Positions 8,841 to 15,786 of a stretch of 64,000 nt of DNA are shown here, in pieces (within the stretch, counting starts at the first letter, position 1; the number at the start of each line of letters is the position of its first letter). Source of the stretch: Baaleninema simplex PCC 7105 (GTDB lineage: Bacteria; Cyanobacteriota; Cyanobacteriia; Cyanobacteriales; Geitlerinemataceae); assembly GCF_000332355.1 (NCBI RefSeq), contig NZ_KB235958.1:425466-489465 (forward strand). Direction: 5' to 3'. The translations under genes were made by a program, and so were the position numbers. Below the pieces are notes generated by a model. That model was given only the letters and a program-made list of their open reading frames with translations. It was not told the DNA's origin and did no database searches.

Positions 8841-8889
8841 TAAAAAAAACATAAAGAAAACTCCATCCCGACCGAAGAGGGATGGAGTT
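8841..8889 (-). terminator. rho-independent terminator of upstream psbA
   Basis: AACTCCATCCC (8859-8869) and GGGATGGAGTT (8879-8889) form a perfect 11-bp stem with a 9-nt loop. On the minus strand it is followed by a T-rich tract including a run of eight T. It lies 84 bp past the stop of the D1' gene and separates the two psbA transcripts. Confidence 0.85.
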
Positions 8890-8972
8890 GAATCGAACCG
8901 ATTTCAGACCGATCTTAGGAACGATCGAGCTTGTCAGAGACGCAAGTTTGCGTCGATCGACAAGATTTAACT

Positions 8973-10052
8973 TTAGGCGTTGACTTCAGGAGCGCTCAGC
9001 GCAATGGGTGCAGCGTCAGTAGAAGCCAAATCCATAGGAAATTGGTGAGCGTTGCGTTCGTGCATCACTTCGATACCCAGGTTTGCACGGTTGATGACGT
9101 CAGCCCAGGTGTTAATGACGCGACCTTGACTGTCGAGAACGGACTGGTTGAAGTTGAAGCCGTTCAAGTTGAACGCCATAGTACTCAGACCCAGCGATGT
9201 AAACCAAATACCGACCACCGGCCAAGCAGCCAGGAAGAAGTGCAGCGAGCGGCTGTTGTTGAAAGAAGCGTATTGGAAAATCAGACGACCGAAGTAACCG
9301 TGAGCGGCAACCAGGTTGTAGGTTTCTTCCTCTTGACCGAATTTATAGCCTTGGTTTTGAGACTCGTATTCAGTGGTTTCGCGCACCAGAGAGCTGGTGA
9401 CGAGAGAACCGTGCATGGCGGAGAACAGCGCACCGCCGAAGACACCAGCCACACCGAGCATATGGAACGGGTGCATCAGGATGTTGTGTTCGGCTTGGAA
9501 CACGATCATGAAGTTGAAGGTTCCCGAGATGCCCAGCATCAGACCGTCAGAAAACGATCCTTGACCGATGGGGTAAATCAGCAGAACGGCAGTGGCAGCA
9601 GCCACGGGAGCAGAAAACGCTACGGGAATCCAAGGACGCATCCCCAGGCGGTAGGACAGTTCCCACTCGCGACCCATGTAGGCGTAAATTGCAATTAGGA
9701 AGTGCAGGACGATGAGTTGGTACGGCCCGCCGTTATAGAGCCATTCGTCCAAGCTGGCAGCTTCCCAAAGGGGGTATAAGTGCAAGCCGATTGCGGCGGA
9801 GGTCGGAATGACCGTTGCGGAGATAATGTTGTTGCCGTACAGCAGCGAGCCAGAAATGGGTTCGCGAATGCCGTCGAGATCGACAGGAGGTGCGGCAACG
9901 AAAGCCAAGATAAAGACAATTGCGGCTGTTAGAGCGGTGGGGATGAGAAGAACGCCAAACCAGCCCACGTACAGGCGGTTTTCGGTACTCGTTACCCAAC
10001 TGCAGAAACGCTCCCACAGATTGTATTGATGTTGCGTTGTTGTGGTGGTCAT
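8973..10052 (-). CDS. psbA: photosystem II D1 protein, microaerobic D1' (PsbA2-like) form
   Basis: 359 residues. All Mn-cluster ligands are present in standard numbering: Asp170, Glu189, His332, Glu333, His337, Asp342 and Ala344, followed by a 16-residue tail removed by CtpA. It therefore supports water oxidation. It differs from the usual D1 at telling sites: Ala80, Pro144, Leu158 and Met173 with Glu130. C144P and P173M are the changes known for Thermosynechococcus PsbA2, and G80A and F158L belong to the D1' group induced at low oxygen. The third D1' marker, T286A, is absent (Thr286 kept). An AGG ribosome site lies 8 nt before the start. Together with the rogue gene downstream, this is a non-standard psbA pair. 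Confidence 0.96.
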   Translation of the reverse strand: MTTTTTQHQYNLWERFCSWVTSTENRLYVGWFGVLLIPTALTAAIVFILAFVAAPPVDLDGIREPISGSLLYGNNIISATVIPTSAAIGLHLYPLWEAASLDEWLYNGGPYQLIVLHFLIAIYAYMGREWELSYRLGMRPWIPVAFSAPVAAATAVLLIYPIGQGSFSDGLMLGISGTFNFMIVFQAEHNILMHPFHMLGVAGVFGGALFSAMHGSLVTSSLVRETTEYESQNQGYKFGQEEETYNLVAAHGYFGRLIFQYASFNNSRSLHFFLAAWPVVGIWFTSLGLSTMAFNLNGFNFNQSVLDSQGRVINTWADVINRANLGIEVMHERNAHQFPMDLASTDAAPIALSAPEVNA

Positions 10053-10133
10053 AAAAAAACCTCGTTAGGGTTCTGACAACAGACTCACGATTAAAGTTCG
10101 ATGGTGTTGACATTGAACTCGAGGAACAATCTT

Positions 10134-10162
10134 ATTGAACCGTATTCCTATGTAGTTGTCAA
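10134..10162 (-). promoter_or_regulatory. probable promoter of the D1' psbA gene
   Basis: TTGACA at 10162-10157 on the minus strand with TTCAAT at 10139-10134 after a 17-bp spacer. The -35 is consensus and the -10 weak. The start of transcription would be about 75 nt before the start codon, a leader length usual for psbA. Confidence 0.5.
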
Positions 10163-10241
10163 CTAAATAACTATAAGGTTATTGAATAGGACGAAGCGTC
10201 TGACTTTCTCGAGAGCGATGGTTGGAGGGAGGCGGTGACTG

Positions 10242-10970
10242 TTAACTGTTCTCGGTGTATTCCCAGATTTCCCAGACGATCTCGCGCGATCGCACCTCTC
10301 GTCCGATGTCTTCGGCTACTTGCGAGAATTCCCAAAGTAGCCATTCTTCTGGCGTCGTACAAGGTTCGGGGATTTGTACGCGCAACTGTTCGCTGAGGCG
10401 CAATAAGGCTTTTCCAGTGGTTTGGTCGGGTTCTTTTTCCGCTAACAGGGTTTCTCCGTACCCTCGTAACCAATTCGTCCACTGTGGTATGGAGACGCGC
10501 GGCGACAAATCTGCTAAAAATGCCGAGACTTCAGGCGCGCCCTGGGTTGTGGCTTGGAGTAAGCGATCGAACATCGGTTCGTATTCGTCTGGTGAGAGCG
10601 GCGGTAAGGGGCGATCGCACAGTTGTCGTCCGTATTCTCCGGCGATTTCGCTGAGTCGGCCGCCGTGGAGTTCTGACAAACAGACGAGACGCCGTCCTAA
10701 CTCGCGATTGGGAACTGGAGACGCCAGTAACCGTTTTCCGAAGCGATGCAGCCACGAGTGAAAAAAGCGATCGCACTGGCGATCGCCGATTTCTGCTAAC
10801 AGGCGATCGCGCGTCCATCCCGAGGCTACACCCTCGAGAACCTGCATTAAGAGCTGTTCGTATCCCGCATCGCTCATTGGCGAGACTTCCGGTGTCGGTT
10901 TTGGCGTCGTCGGCGTTGAGAACAGACGATGCAGGAAGTTTTTAAGCCATTGCCAAAATCGTTTCCACAT
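10242..10970 (-). CDS. conserved hypothetical protein with an internal duplication
   Basis: 242 residues. Residues 1-20 are rich in Trp, Arg and Phe and may associate with membrane. The remainder is two similar helical halves: about 38-110 (YEQLLMQVLEGVASG ... FGKRLLASPVPNRELGRRLV) and about 128-195 (YEPMFDRLLQATTQG ... YGETLLAEKEPDQTTGKALL). Each has a glycine-linked helix followed by an L-L-A motif. I do not recognise a function; it resembles proteins conserved among cyanobacteria. It stands alone upstream of the psbA pair on the same strand. Confidence 0.8.
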   Translation of the reverse strand: MWKRFWQWLKNFLHRLFSTPTTPKPTPEVSPMSDAGYEQLLMQVLEGVASGWTRDRLLAEIGDRQCDRFFHSWLHRFGKRLLASPVPNRELGRRLVCLSELHGGRLSEIAGEYGRQLCDRPLPPLSPDEYEPMFDRLLQATTQGAPEVSAFLADLSPRVSIPQWTNWLRGYGETLLAEKEPDQTTGKALLRLSEQLRVQIPEPCTTPEEWLLWEFSQVAEDIGREVRSREIVWEIWEYTENS

Positions 10971-11068
10971 GGCGATCGAGCCTGATGAGAGTAGCTTTTG
11001 ATAATTGATAATTTCTCATCATCTCATCATCTCTTCACCTCATCATCTCCCCCTCTGACCCTTGGGGC

Positions 11069-11127
11069 GGTGCGTGACGATTTTATGGGGCTAACGATTT
11101 ACAACCCTATTTTTTAAGTCACGCCCC
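11069..11127. repeat. GGTGCGTGAC palindromic element, degenerate copy E
   Basis: Left end GGTGCGTGAC is exact; the right end is GTCACGCCCC with one mismatch to the family end. The interior differs from the other copies except for the CCCTATTTTTTAAGTC segment. It abuts copies C and D, so 10971-11306 is almost entirely repeat and contains no gene. Confidence 0.65.
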
Positions 11128-11153
11128 TTTGTATGTTGGCGGTGTACATTGGC

Positions 11154-11295
11154 GGTGCGTGACAGATCGATCGGTCTCACGATGGATACCCTATTTTTCA
11201 AGTCACGCACCTTTGTATGTTGGCGGTGTACATTGGCGGTGCGTGACAGATCGATCGGTCTCACGATGGATACCCTATTTTTCAAGTCACGCACC
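11154..11295. repeat. GGTGCGTGAC palindromic elements, copies C and D in tandem
   Basis: Copy C is 11154-11211 and copy D 11238-11295; each is 58 bp with exact 10-bp inverted ends. The period is 84 bp, because each copy is preceded by the same TTTGTATGTTGGCGGTGTAC-type leader. C and D are nearly identical and differ from A and B by shared changes (GACAGATCGATC, GATGGATACC), so they arose by a recent local duplication. Confidence 0.85.
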
Positions 11296-11306
11296 CTACG
11301 ACGGTT

Positions 11307-12254
11307 TCACTGCTTTACGACGCCACGAACGTTGGCGAGATACTGACCGAAAAAGGGAAGTCCGCCGACGGCGGGGAGAAAATACCGCGAGGTACAAAGT
11401 AAGCCGAGAGCGGCTCCCGTTTGGGCGTTGAAGAAGGGTTGATAGAACAAAATCAAGGCGGCGTCGCGAGTTCCGACTCCCGCAAAGGTTAAGGGCAACA
11501 ATCCCGCGAGAATGGCTAGAGGCGATAAAGCTAGGTTGGCCACAAAGGGAACGCTGGCGTTGAGGGCGAAGATAAAAAACCAGATTTGGAGTAGGTGGAG
11601 AAACCAAATAAAAATAGAGGTCAGGGCGATTTTTGTAAGTTGTTTTTTATCGCGCCAAAAGTAATCGTGCATTTCGCCCCAAGAAATATGAAGCTTTTCG
11701 AGTTTCTTTTTTAGTTTTTTGGGCGCAATTTTCTTTCCTGTCTTAAAGAAGAAATCTGCAAATTTTTTGGAGCCGAGCAATAGTAAGCCCAAGATCAATC
11801 CAATAAAAACGCCAACTGCCATGACCCAAAATAAAATATCTTGCTTGGAATAAATCGCCAATCCAAAAACGCACCAAAGCAAGAGCGATAGCATATCACA
11901 GGATTTTTCAAAAACCACCAAAGATAGAGAAAGCGATCCGCTCAAATAGCCGCGATCGCGAATAAAATACGCCTTAGCAATATCTCCCATCTTAGAAGGC
12001 AAGACCATATTTAAAACACTCGCGGCAAGGGTAAGTTTGTTGGCTTCCCAAAAACTCAATAACCCCGATCGCGGCATTAACTGTTGAAGTCGCCAACTGG
12101 TAATCGCTGTCAGCGGGACGACCATACCCAAACTAATTGCCATCCAAACGCGATCGCAGTTTTTAAAAACACCGATCAGACCTTGAAAATCGATTTTAGA
12201 ATAGATAATCGCCAGAATTCCCAAACTAACGATTATTGAAATCAACCGTTTCAT
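11307..12254 (-). CDS. lysylphosphatidylglycerol synthase TM region/UPF0104-family membrane protein (flippase-like)
   Basis: 315 residues with about eight hydrophobic segments spread over the whole length, and basic loops (KKIAPKKLKKKLEK near 175-190). The pattern SWRLQQLMP...NMVLPSKMGDIAKAYFIRDR and the later LAGLLPLTFAGVGTRDAAL are typical of the family PF03706, whose members include AglD and the flippase part of MprF. Likely moves or modifies a lipid-linked precursor; the substrate is unknown. Base composition is more AT-rich than its neighbours, which may indicate transfer. Its 3' end lies 11 bp from repeat copy D. Confidence 0.85.
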   Translation of the reverse strand: MKRLISIIVSLGILAIIYSKIDFQGLIGVFKNCDRVWMAISLGMVVPLTAITSWRLQQLMPRSGLLSFWEANKLTLAASVLNMVLPSKMGDIAKAYFIRDRGYLSGSLSLSLVVFEKSCDMLSLLLWCVFGLAIYSKQDILFWVMAVGVFIGLILGLLLLGSKKFADFFFKTGKKIAPKKLKKKLEKLHISWGEMHDYFWRDKKQLTKIALTSIFIWFLHLLQIWFFIFALNASVPFVANLALSPLAILAGLLPLTFAGVGTRDAALILFYQPFFNAQTGAALGLLCTSRYFLPAVGGLPFFGQYLANVRGVVKQ

Positions 12255-12362
12255 AGAACTTGTCCTAGAACCGAAGACAGAAACCCAACGGGTGCAGACG
12301 AACGAAACACAAGACTATTCCACAGCACTTCTCAAAAGTGCTTCCCAAAAGCTTAACCGAAG

Positions 12363-12860
12363 TTAGGAGTCCGCACGGACGAGCTGCAACGTGCCGCCTC
12401 CTTCATCTTTCGTGACGACGGACAGCTCCGTCTCCGACACGGTAAACTCGAATTCCGTGACGTTTCCCGATTCCGGGTTCGTCGCGTAAATCGTATTGCC
12501 TTCAACCCGATAGGTTCCTTCGAGATTGCCGATGCGAATTTCTCCGTCTTCTGTCAGTTCCCAAGACAAATCCGCACGTTGTTCGGGAGGCAGATCGGTC
12601 AAATCGATTTCTTCTCCATCCGGCGTTACGAACCGGTGGACTTCCCAGCGGCCGTACAGCTGGTCTGGAGTCGCGTTATCCGTAGCTTGCGATCGCTCGT
12701 TGCCGTCTTCTGCGGAGGTTGCGTTCTCCATCGACTGCGACGTTATCGTGGCAGAATCAGAGCGGTTCTCAGAATTCGAGTTTCCAGATGTCTGACATCC
12801 CGTCAACGCACCCGAGGCGAAGACGAGGGCGAGAACGCCTAAGCGGAGACTCAACCTCAT
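12363..12860 (-). CDS. hypothetical lipoprotein
   Basis: 165 residues from the ATG at 12860 (an upstream in-frame ATG at 12893 would put 11 residues before a normal signal peptide). MRLSLRLGVLALVFASGALTGC is a lipoprotein signal with lipobox LTGC. A Ser/Asn-rich linker follows, then a domain of about 95 residues beginning LYGRWEVHRF and rich in alternating beta-type sequence. This looks like a small lipocalin-like or META-like beta domain. Function is not recognised. It would be anchored in the plasma or outer membrane facing the periplasm. Confidence 0.8.
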   Translation of the reverse strand: MRLSLRLGVLALVFASGALTGCQTSGNSNSENRSDSATITSQSMENATSAEDGNERSQATDNATPDQLYGRWEVHRFVTPDGEEIDLTDLPPEQRADLSWELTEDGEIRIGNLEGTYRVEGNTIYATNPESGNVTEFEFTVSETELSVVTKDEGGGTLQLVRADS

Positions 12861-12920
12861 AATTGCGGTGATAATAGTAGTATCGATAGCCAATTCGCTG
12901 CCTGCGATTCTAACACTCGA

Positions 12921-13622
12921 TTACAGATAGCCGTGTTCGGATAAAAATTCGGGGGAAATTGCCTCCAACTGGCGATCTCGTCCGTTCGGTGTAGGTTTCC
13001 CGTGGTGCAGAAACTTCTCGACGTACTTGCCGAGAACGTCGCCTTCGAGGTTGACCCAACTGCCCGGTTGTAATTCCCGTAAGTTGGTTTCGGCGTAAGT
13101 GTGGGGAATCACGGCGACAGTAAACCAATTGCTGTCGTCGTCACAATCAGCCACCGTCAAACTGATGCCGTTCACGGCGATGCTACCCTTGGGGACGATG
13201 TAGCGAGCGATGCGATCGCGCCACTGGCGTTCTAACGACGGTGGAGCTGTAAACGTCATCTCCCAAGAATTATCCATCAGCACCGACGACTGCAAACACC
13301 CGATCCCGTCCACGTGGCCGGTCACGAAATGTCCGCCGAGTTTGCTGCCGACGCGTAACGAGCCTTCGAGGTTGACCGAGGCGGGAGTGGGACTCGGGCG
13401 TCCGAGAGTACTGCGGGTCAGGGTTTCCGGCGACACCGACGCCACGAACCCCTGCGCTAAGATCGTCTCGACCGTCAAACAAATGCCATCGACGGCAACG
13501 CTATCCCCCACGGCTAAATCCCGCGCGATCGCCTCGTAATTAGCGCAGCGATAGCGAATGCGTGCGTAACCGTCAGAGAGAGATTCGAGCGTTCCGAGAG
13601 CTTGGACGAGTCCGGTAAACAC
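12921..13622 (-). CDS. ribE: riboflavin synthase, alpha subunit
   Basis: 233 residues. It begins MFTGLVQALG, the invariant riboflavin synthase start, and has two repeated lumazine-binding halves (about 1-97 and 98-200). Each half carries the family motifs: VGDSVAVDGICLTV in the first and KGSIAVNGISLTV in the second. It catalyses dismutation of two 6,7-dimethyl-8-ribityllumazine molecules to riboflavin, working as a trimer in the cytosol. No FMN riboswitch is apparent upstream. The final 15-20 residues after the second half extend slightly beyond the usual length. Confidence 0.97.
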   Translation of the reverse strand: MFTGLVQALGTLESLSDGYARIRYRCANYEAIARDLAVGDSVAVDGICLTVETILAQGFVASVSPETLTRSTLGRPSPTPASVNLEGSLRVGSKLGGHFVTGHVDGIGCLQSSVLMDNSWEMTFTAPPSLERQWRDRIARYIVPKGSIAVNGISLTVADCDDDSNWFTVAVIPHTYAETNLRELQPGSWVNLEGDVLGKYVEKFLHHGKPTPNGRDRQLEAISPEFLSEHGYL

Positions 13623-13856
13623 GGCGACTTCCTAAATCAAAAGGTGAACGAAACCCGAAGACGAGATGGAGTTAATGCCCGCCTCCGAAGCAATTTTAGC
13701 GTCCGAACGCAATGGCGGGACTCGTCAACTTTCTTAACCCGAAAGAGCCAGCGATCGAGGTGAATCCCATCGAAGATCGAGGCATACTAAATCTCAGGGA
13801 TGGCATTCGCGCTCTCCCTGTTCCCCCCCAACCGTATCGAACGAGAGGCTGAATCG

Positions 13857-14366
13857 ATGATTGAGATGAATGTTGCTGGAATAGCCTTAGATGCAGCAAC
13901 GCGAAGCCCGATCGTGTTGTTGCGAGACGCCGACGAGCGCCGCGCCATCCCGATCTATATCTCCCAAGATCAGGCTAGGTCGATTATCAGTGCTATGGAG
14001 AACCATACTCCGCCCCGTCCCATGACGCACGATCTCCTGGTGAACCTGTTGGGAGAATGGAATCTAAAACTCGATCGCGTTATCGTTCACGCCTTAGAAG
14101 ACAATACCTTTTACGCCGTTTTACAAATGTCCCAGGGGCAGAAGAAAAAAGAAATCGATGCCCGTCCTAGCGACGCGATCGCCATTGCTTTGAGAACGGG
14201 GACGCCCATTTGGGTGATGGAGGAAGTGGTGGCCGATGCGTCGATTCCGGTCGATCGCGAAGCCGACGAAGCCGAACGTCAAGCGTTCCGAGAATTTTTG
14301 AACGATCTCAGTCCCCAAGAACTGATCGAGCGATCGGGGAAAGGGGGAGAGGCTCAGTACGATTGA
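13857..14366 (+). CDS. bifunctional nuclease family protein (BFN domain, DUF151)
   Basis: 169 residues from the ATG at 13857 with GAGAGG ten nucleotides upstream; a longer frame from 13800 adds 19 unlikely residues. The domain starts MIEMNVAGIALDAATRSPIVLLRD and contains the PIYISQDQARSI and RPSDAIAIALRTGTPIWV motifs of the BFN/DUF151 family, which is almost universal in cyanobacteria and plants. Plant members are reported to have DNase and RNase activity; the bacterial role is not settled. The charged C-terminal 35 residues are outside the core. Confidence 0.92.
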   Translation: MIEMNVAGIALDAATRSPIVLLRDADERRAIPIYISQDQARSIISAMENHTPPRPMTHDLLVNLLGEWNLKLDRVIVHALEDNTFYAVLQMSQGQKKKEIDARPSDAIAIALRTGTPIWVMEEVVADASIPVDREADEAERQAFREFLNDLSPQELIERSGKGGEAQYD

Positions 14367-14471
14367 GCGGGACACGGATGTCGAATTGAGATCGCACTCT
14401 CTCGAGGCGCGAGATCCCGTGAAGAATTGTCGAGTTTGGCGGGGCGAGTCCCTTAGCATAGTTTCGATCGC

Positions 14472-15602
14472 ATGAAATATCGTCGATTCGGTCGCACGAA
14501 CTTAAAATTGTCAGTGTTTTCCCTCGGGACGATGCGTTACCTCGCCTCGGAGGACAACGCCGTGCAAACGGTTCGCGAGGCAGTCCGTCAGGGCATCAAC
14601 CACATCGAAACTGCGCGGAGTTACGGAAAAAGCGAGCAGTATCTCGGGGCTGCCCTGAAAGCTGGAGTCGGCGTTCCCCGCCATCAGCTCTATCTCACGA
14701 CGAAAGTTTTACCCAATGCCGATCGAACCGCGACGGCTCGCGAAATCGACGAATCCTTGAGGCGAGCGGACATCGACTACATCGACAACCTGGCGATTCA
14801 CGGGATTAACACCTGGCAACATCTCGAATGGGTTAAAGCCGCAGACGGGTGTATGGCGGCGGTACGAGAGGCGATCGACGCCGGAAAAGTCCGTCACGTG
14901 GGATTTTCAACTCACGGTTCTCTCGAGCTGATTCTGGCGACGATGGAAACGGGGGCGTTCGACTTCGTCAATCTTCACTATTACCTATTGTTTCAACGTC
15001 ACGCCCCGGCGATCGAACGGGCCAGTCAGCTCGATATGGGCGTGTTTATTATTTCTCCGGTGGATAAAGGCGGGCGACTGTACGCCCCTTCGGAACGACT
15101 GCGACGGTTATGTCAGCCGTTTTCACCTTTGGCGTTGAACTATCGTTTTCTACTGAGCGATCGCCGGGTGACGACGTTGAGTTTGGGAGCGGCCAATCCC
15201 AGCGAACTCGAGGACGCTTTAGAGATGTGCGATCGAACCGATCCCCTCACCGACGAAGAACGCACCGTTCTCGAGCGTCTCGACACTCAACAGACAGAGG
15301 TTTTAGGGAGCGATCGCTGTCGTCAGTGTTACCAATGTCTCCCCTGTCCTGAAGAGATTCAAATTCCTGAAGTTCTACGGTTGCGAAATCTCGCCGTGGC
15401 TTACGAGATGACCGAGTTCGGAAAATATCGCTATCGTATGTTTGAAAACGCCGGTCACTGGTTCCCCGGACGTAAAGCGAATCGCTGTACGGACTGCGGC
15501 GATTGTCTCCCCCGCTGTCCCGAACATCTCGAGATTCCCCGACTGCTTCGCGATACTCACGATCGACTTTATACCCGTGAAGGACGACGGCTTTGGGATT
15601 GA
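14472..15602 (+). CDS. aldo/keto reductase with C-terminal 4Fe-4S ferredoxin-like domain
   Basis: 376 residues. Residues 1-270 are an aldo/keto reductase barrel: start MKYRRFGRTNLKLSVFSLGT, Tyr in ETARSYG, Lys in TTKV and His in LAIHG. The usual Asp of the DxAxxY motif is Glu. The C-terminal 100 residues have two cysteine clusters, CRQCYQCLPCP and CTDCGDCLPRCP, so the protein probably binds iron-sulfur clusters and couples NAD(P)H chemistry to a redox partner. The stop codon TGA (15600-15602) is part of an 8-bp target duplication made by the element that follows. Confidence 0.93.
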   Translation: MKYRRFGRTNLKLSVFSLGTMRYLASEDNAVQTVREAVRQGINHIETARSYGKSEQYLGAALKAGVGVPRHQLYLTTKVLPNADRTATAREIDESLRRADIDYIDNLAIHGINTWQHLEWVKAADGCMAAVREAIDAGKVRHVGFSTHGSLELILATMETGAFDFVNLHYYLLFQRHAPAIERASQLDMGVFIISPVDKGGRLYAPSERLRRLCQPFSPLALNYRFLLSDRRVTTLSLGAANPSELEDALEMCDRTDPLTDEERTVLERLDTQQTEVLGSDRCRQCYQCLPCPEEIQIPEVLRLRNLAVAYEMTEFGKYRYRMFENAGHWFPGRKANRCTDCGDCLPRCPEHLEIPRLLRDTHDRLYTREGRRLWD

Positions 15603-15607
15603 AGAGG

Positions 15608-15760
15608 GGGTGCATCTCAAAAATGTAAATTCATCGAATTGGGCGCACTCAATTTCCAGATCCCCGGCATCTTGGAGATGCCGGGGATCTTATACCGGAA
15701 GTGCTAATCGGGAATTTTGCCACCCCAAACTGATGTTTTTGCACTCATTGAGATGCACCC
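15608..15760. mobile_element. 153-bp MITE-like element with 13-bp inverted ends and 8-bp target duplication
   Basis: Ends GGGTGCATCTCAA (15608-15620) and TTGAGATGCACCC (15748-15760) are exact inverted repeats. The flanks are an exact 8-bp direct repeat, TGAAGAGG, at 15600-15607 and 15761-15768, which is a target-site duplication. The interior contains a perfect 15-bp stem (15658-15672 with 15676-15690, 3-nt loop). It encodes no protein, so it is a non-autonomous element moved in trans. Single ends of the same family are at 239-251 and 27133-27145. Confidence 0.88.
15658..15690. terminator. 15-bp perfect hairpin inside the MITE-like element
   Basis: AGATCCCCGGCATCT and AGATGCCGGGGATCT pair perfectly around TGG. 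Lying between two convergent genes, it could end transcription from both sides, though no T run follows. It is carried by the mobile element at 15608-15760. Confidence 0.6.
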
Positions 15761-15786
15761 TGAAGAGGGAACAGGGAACGGGTTTT

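Noticed and set aside
11154-11295. Short CRISPR-like array (near-identical units at 84-bp spacing)
   Set aside because: Only two units, each a palindrome with conserved interior and conserved spacer, no unique spacers and no cas genes. They are tandem copies of the palindromic element.
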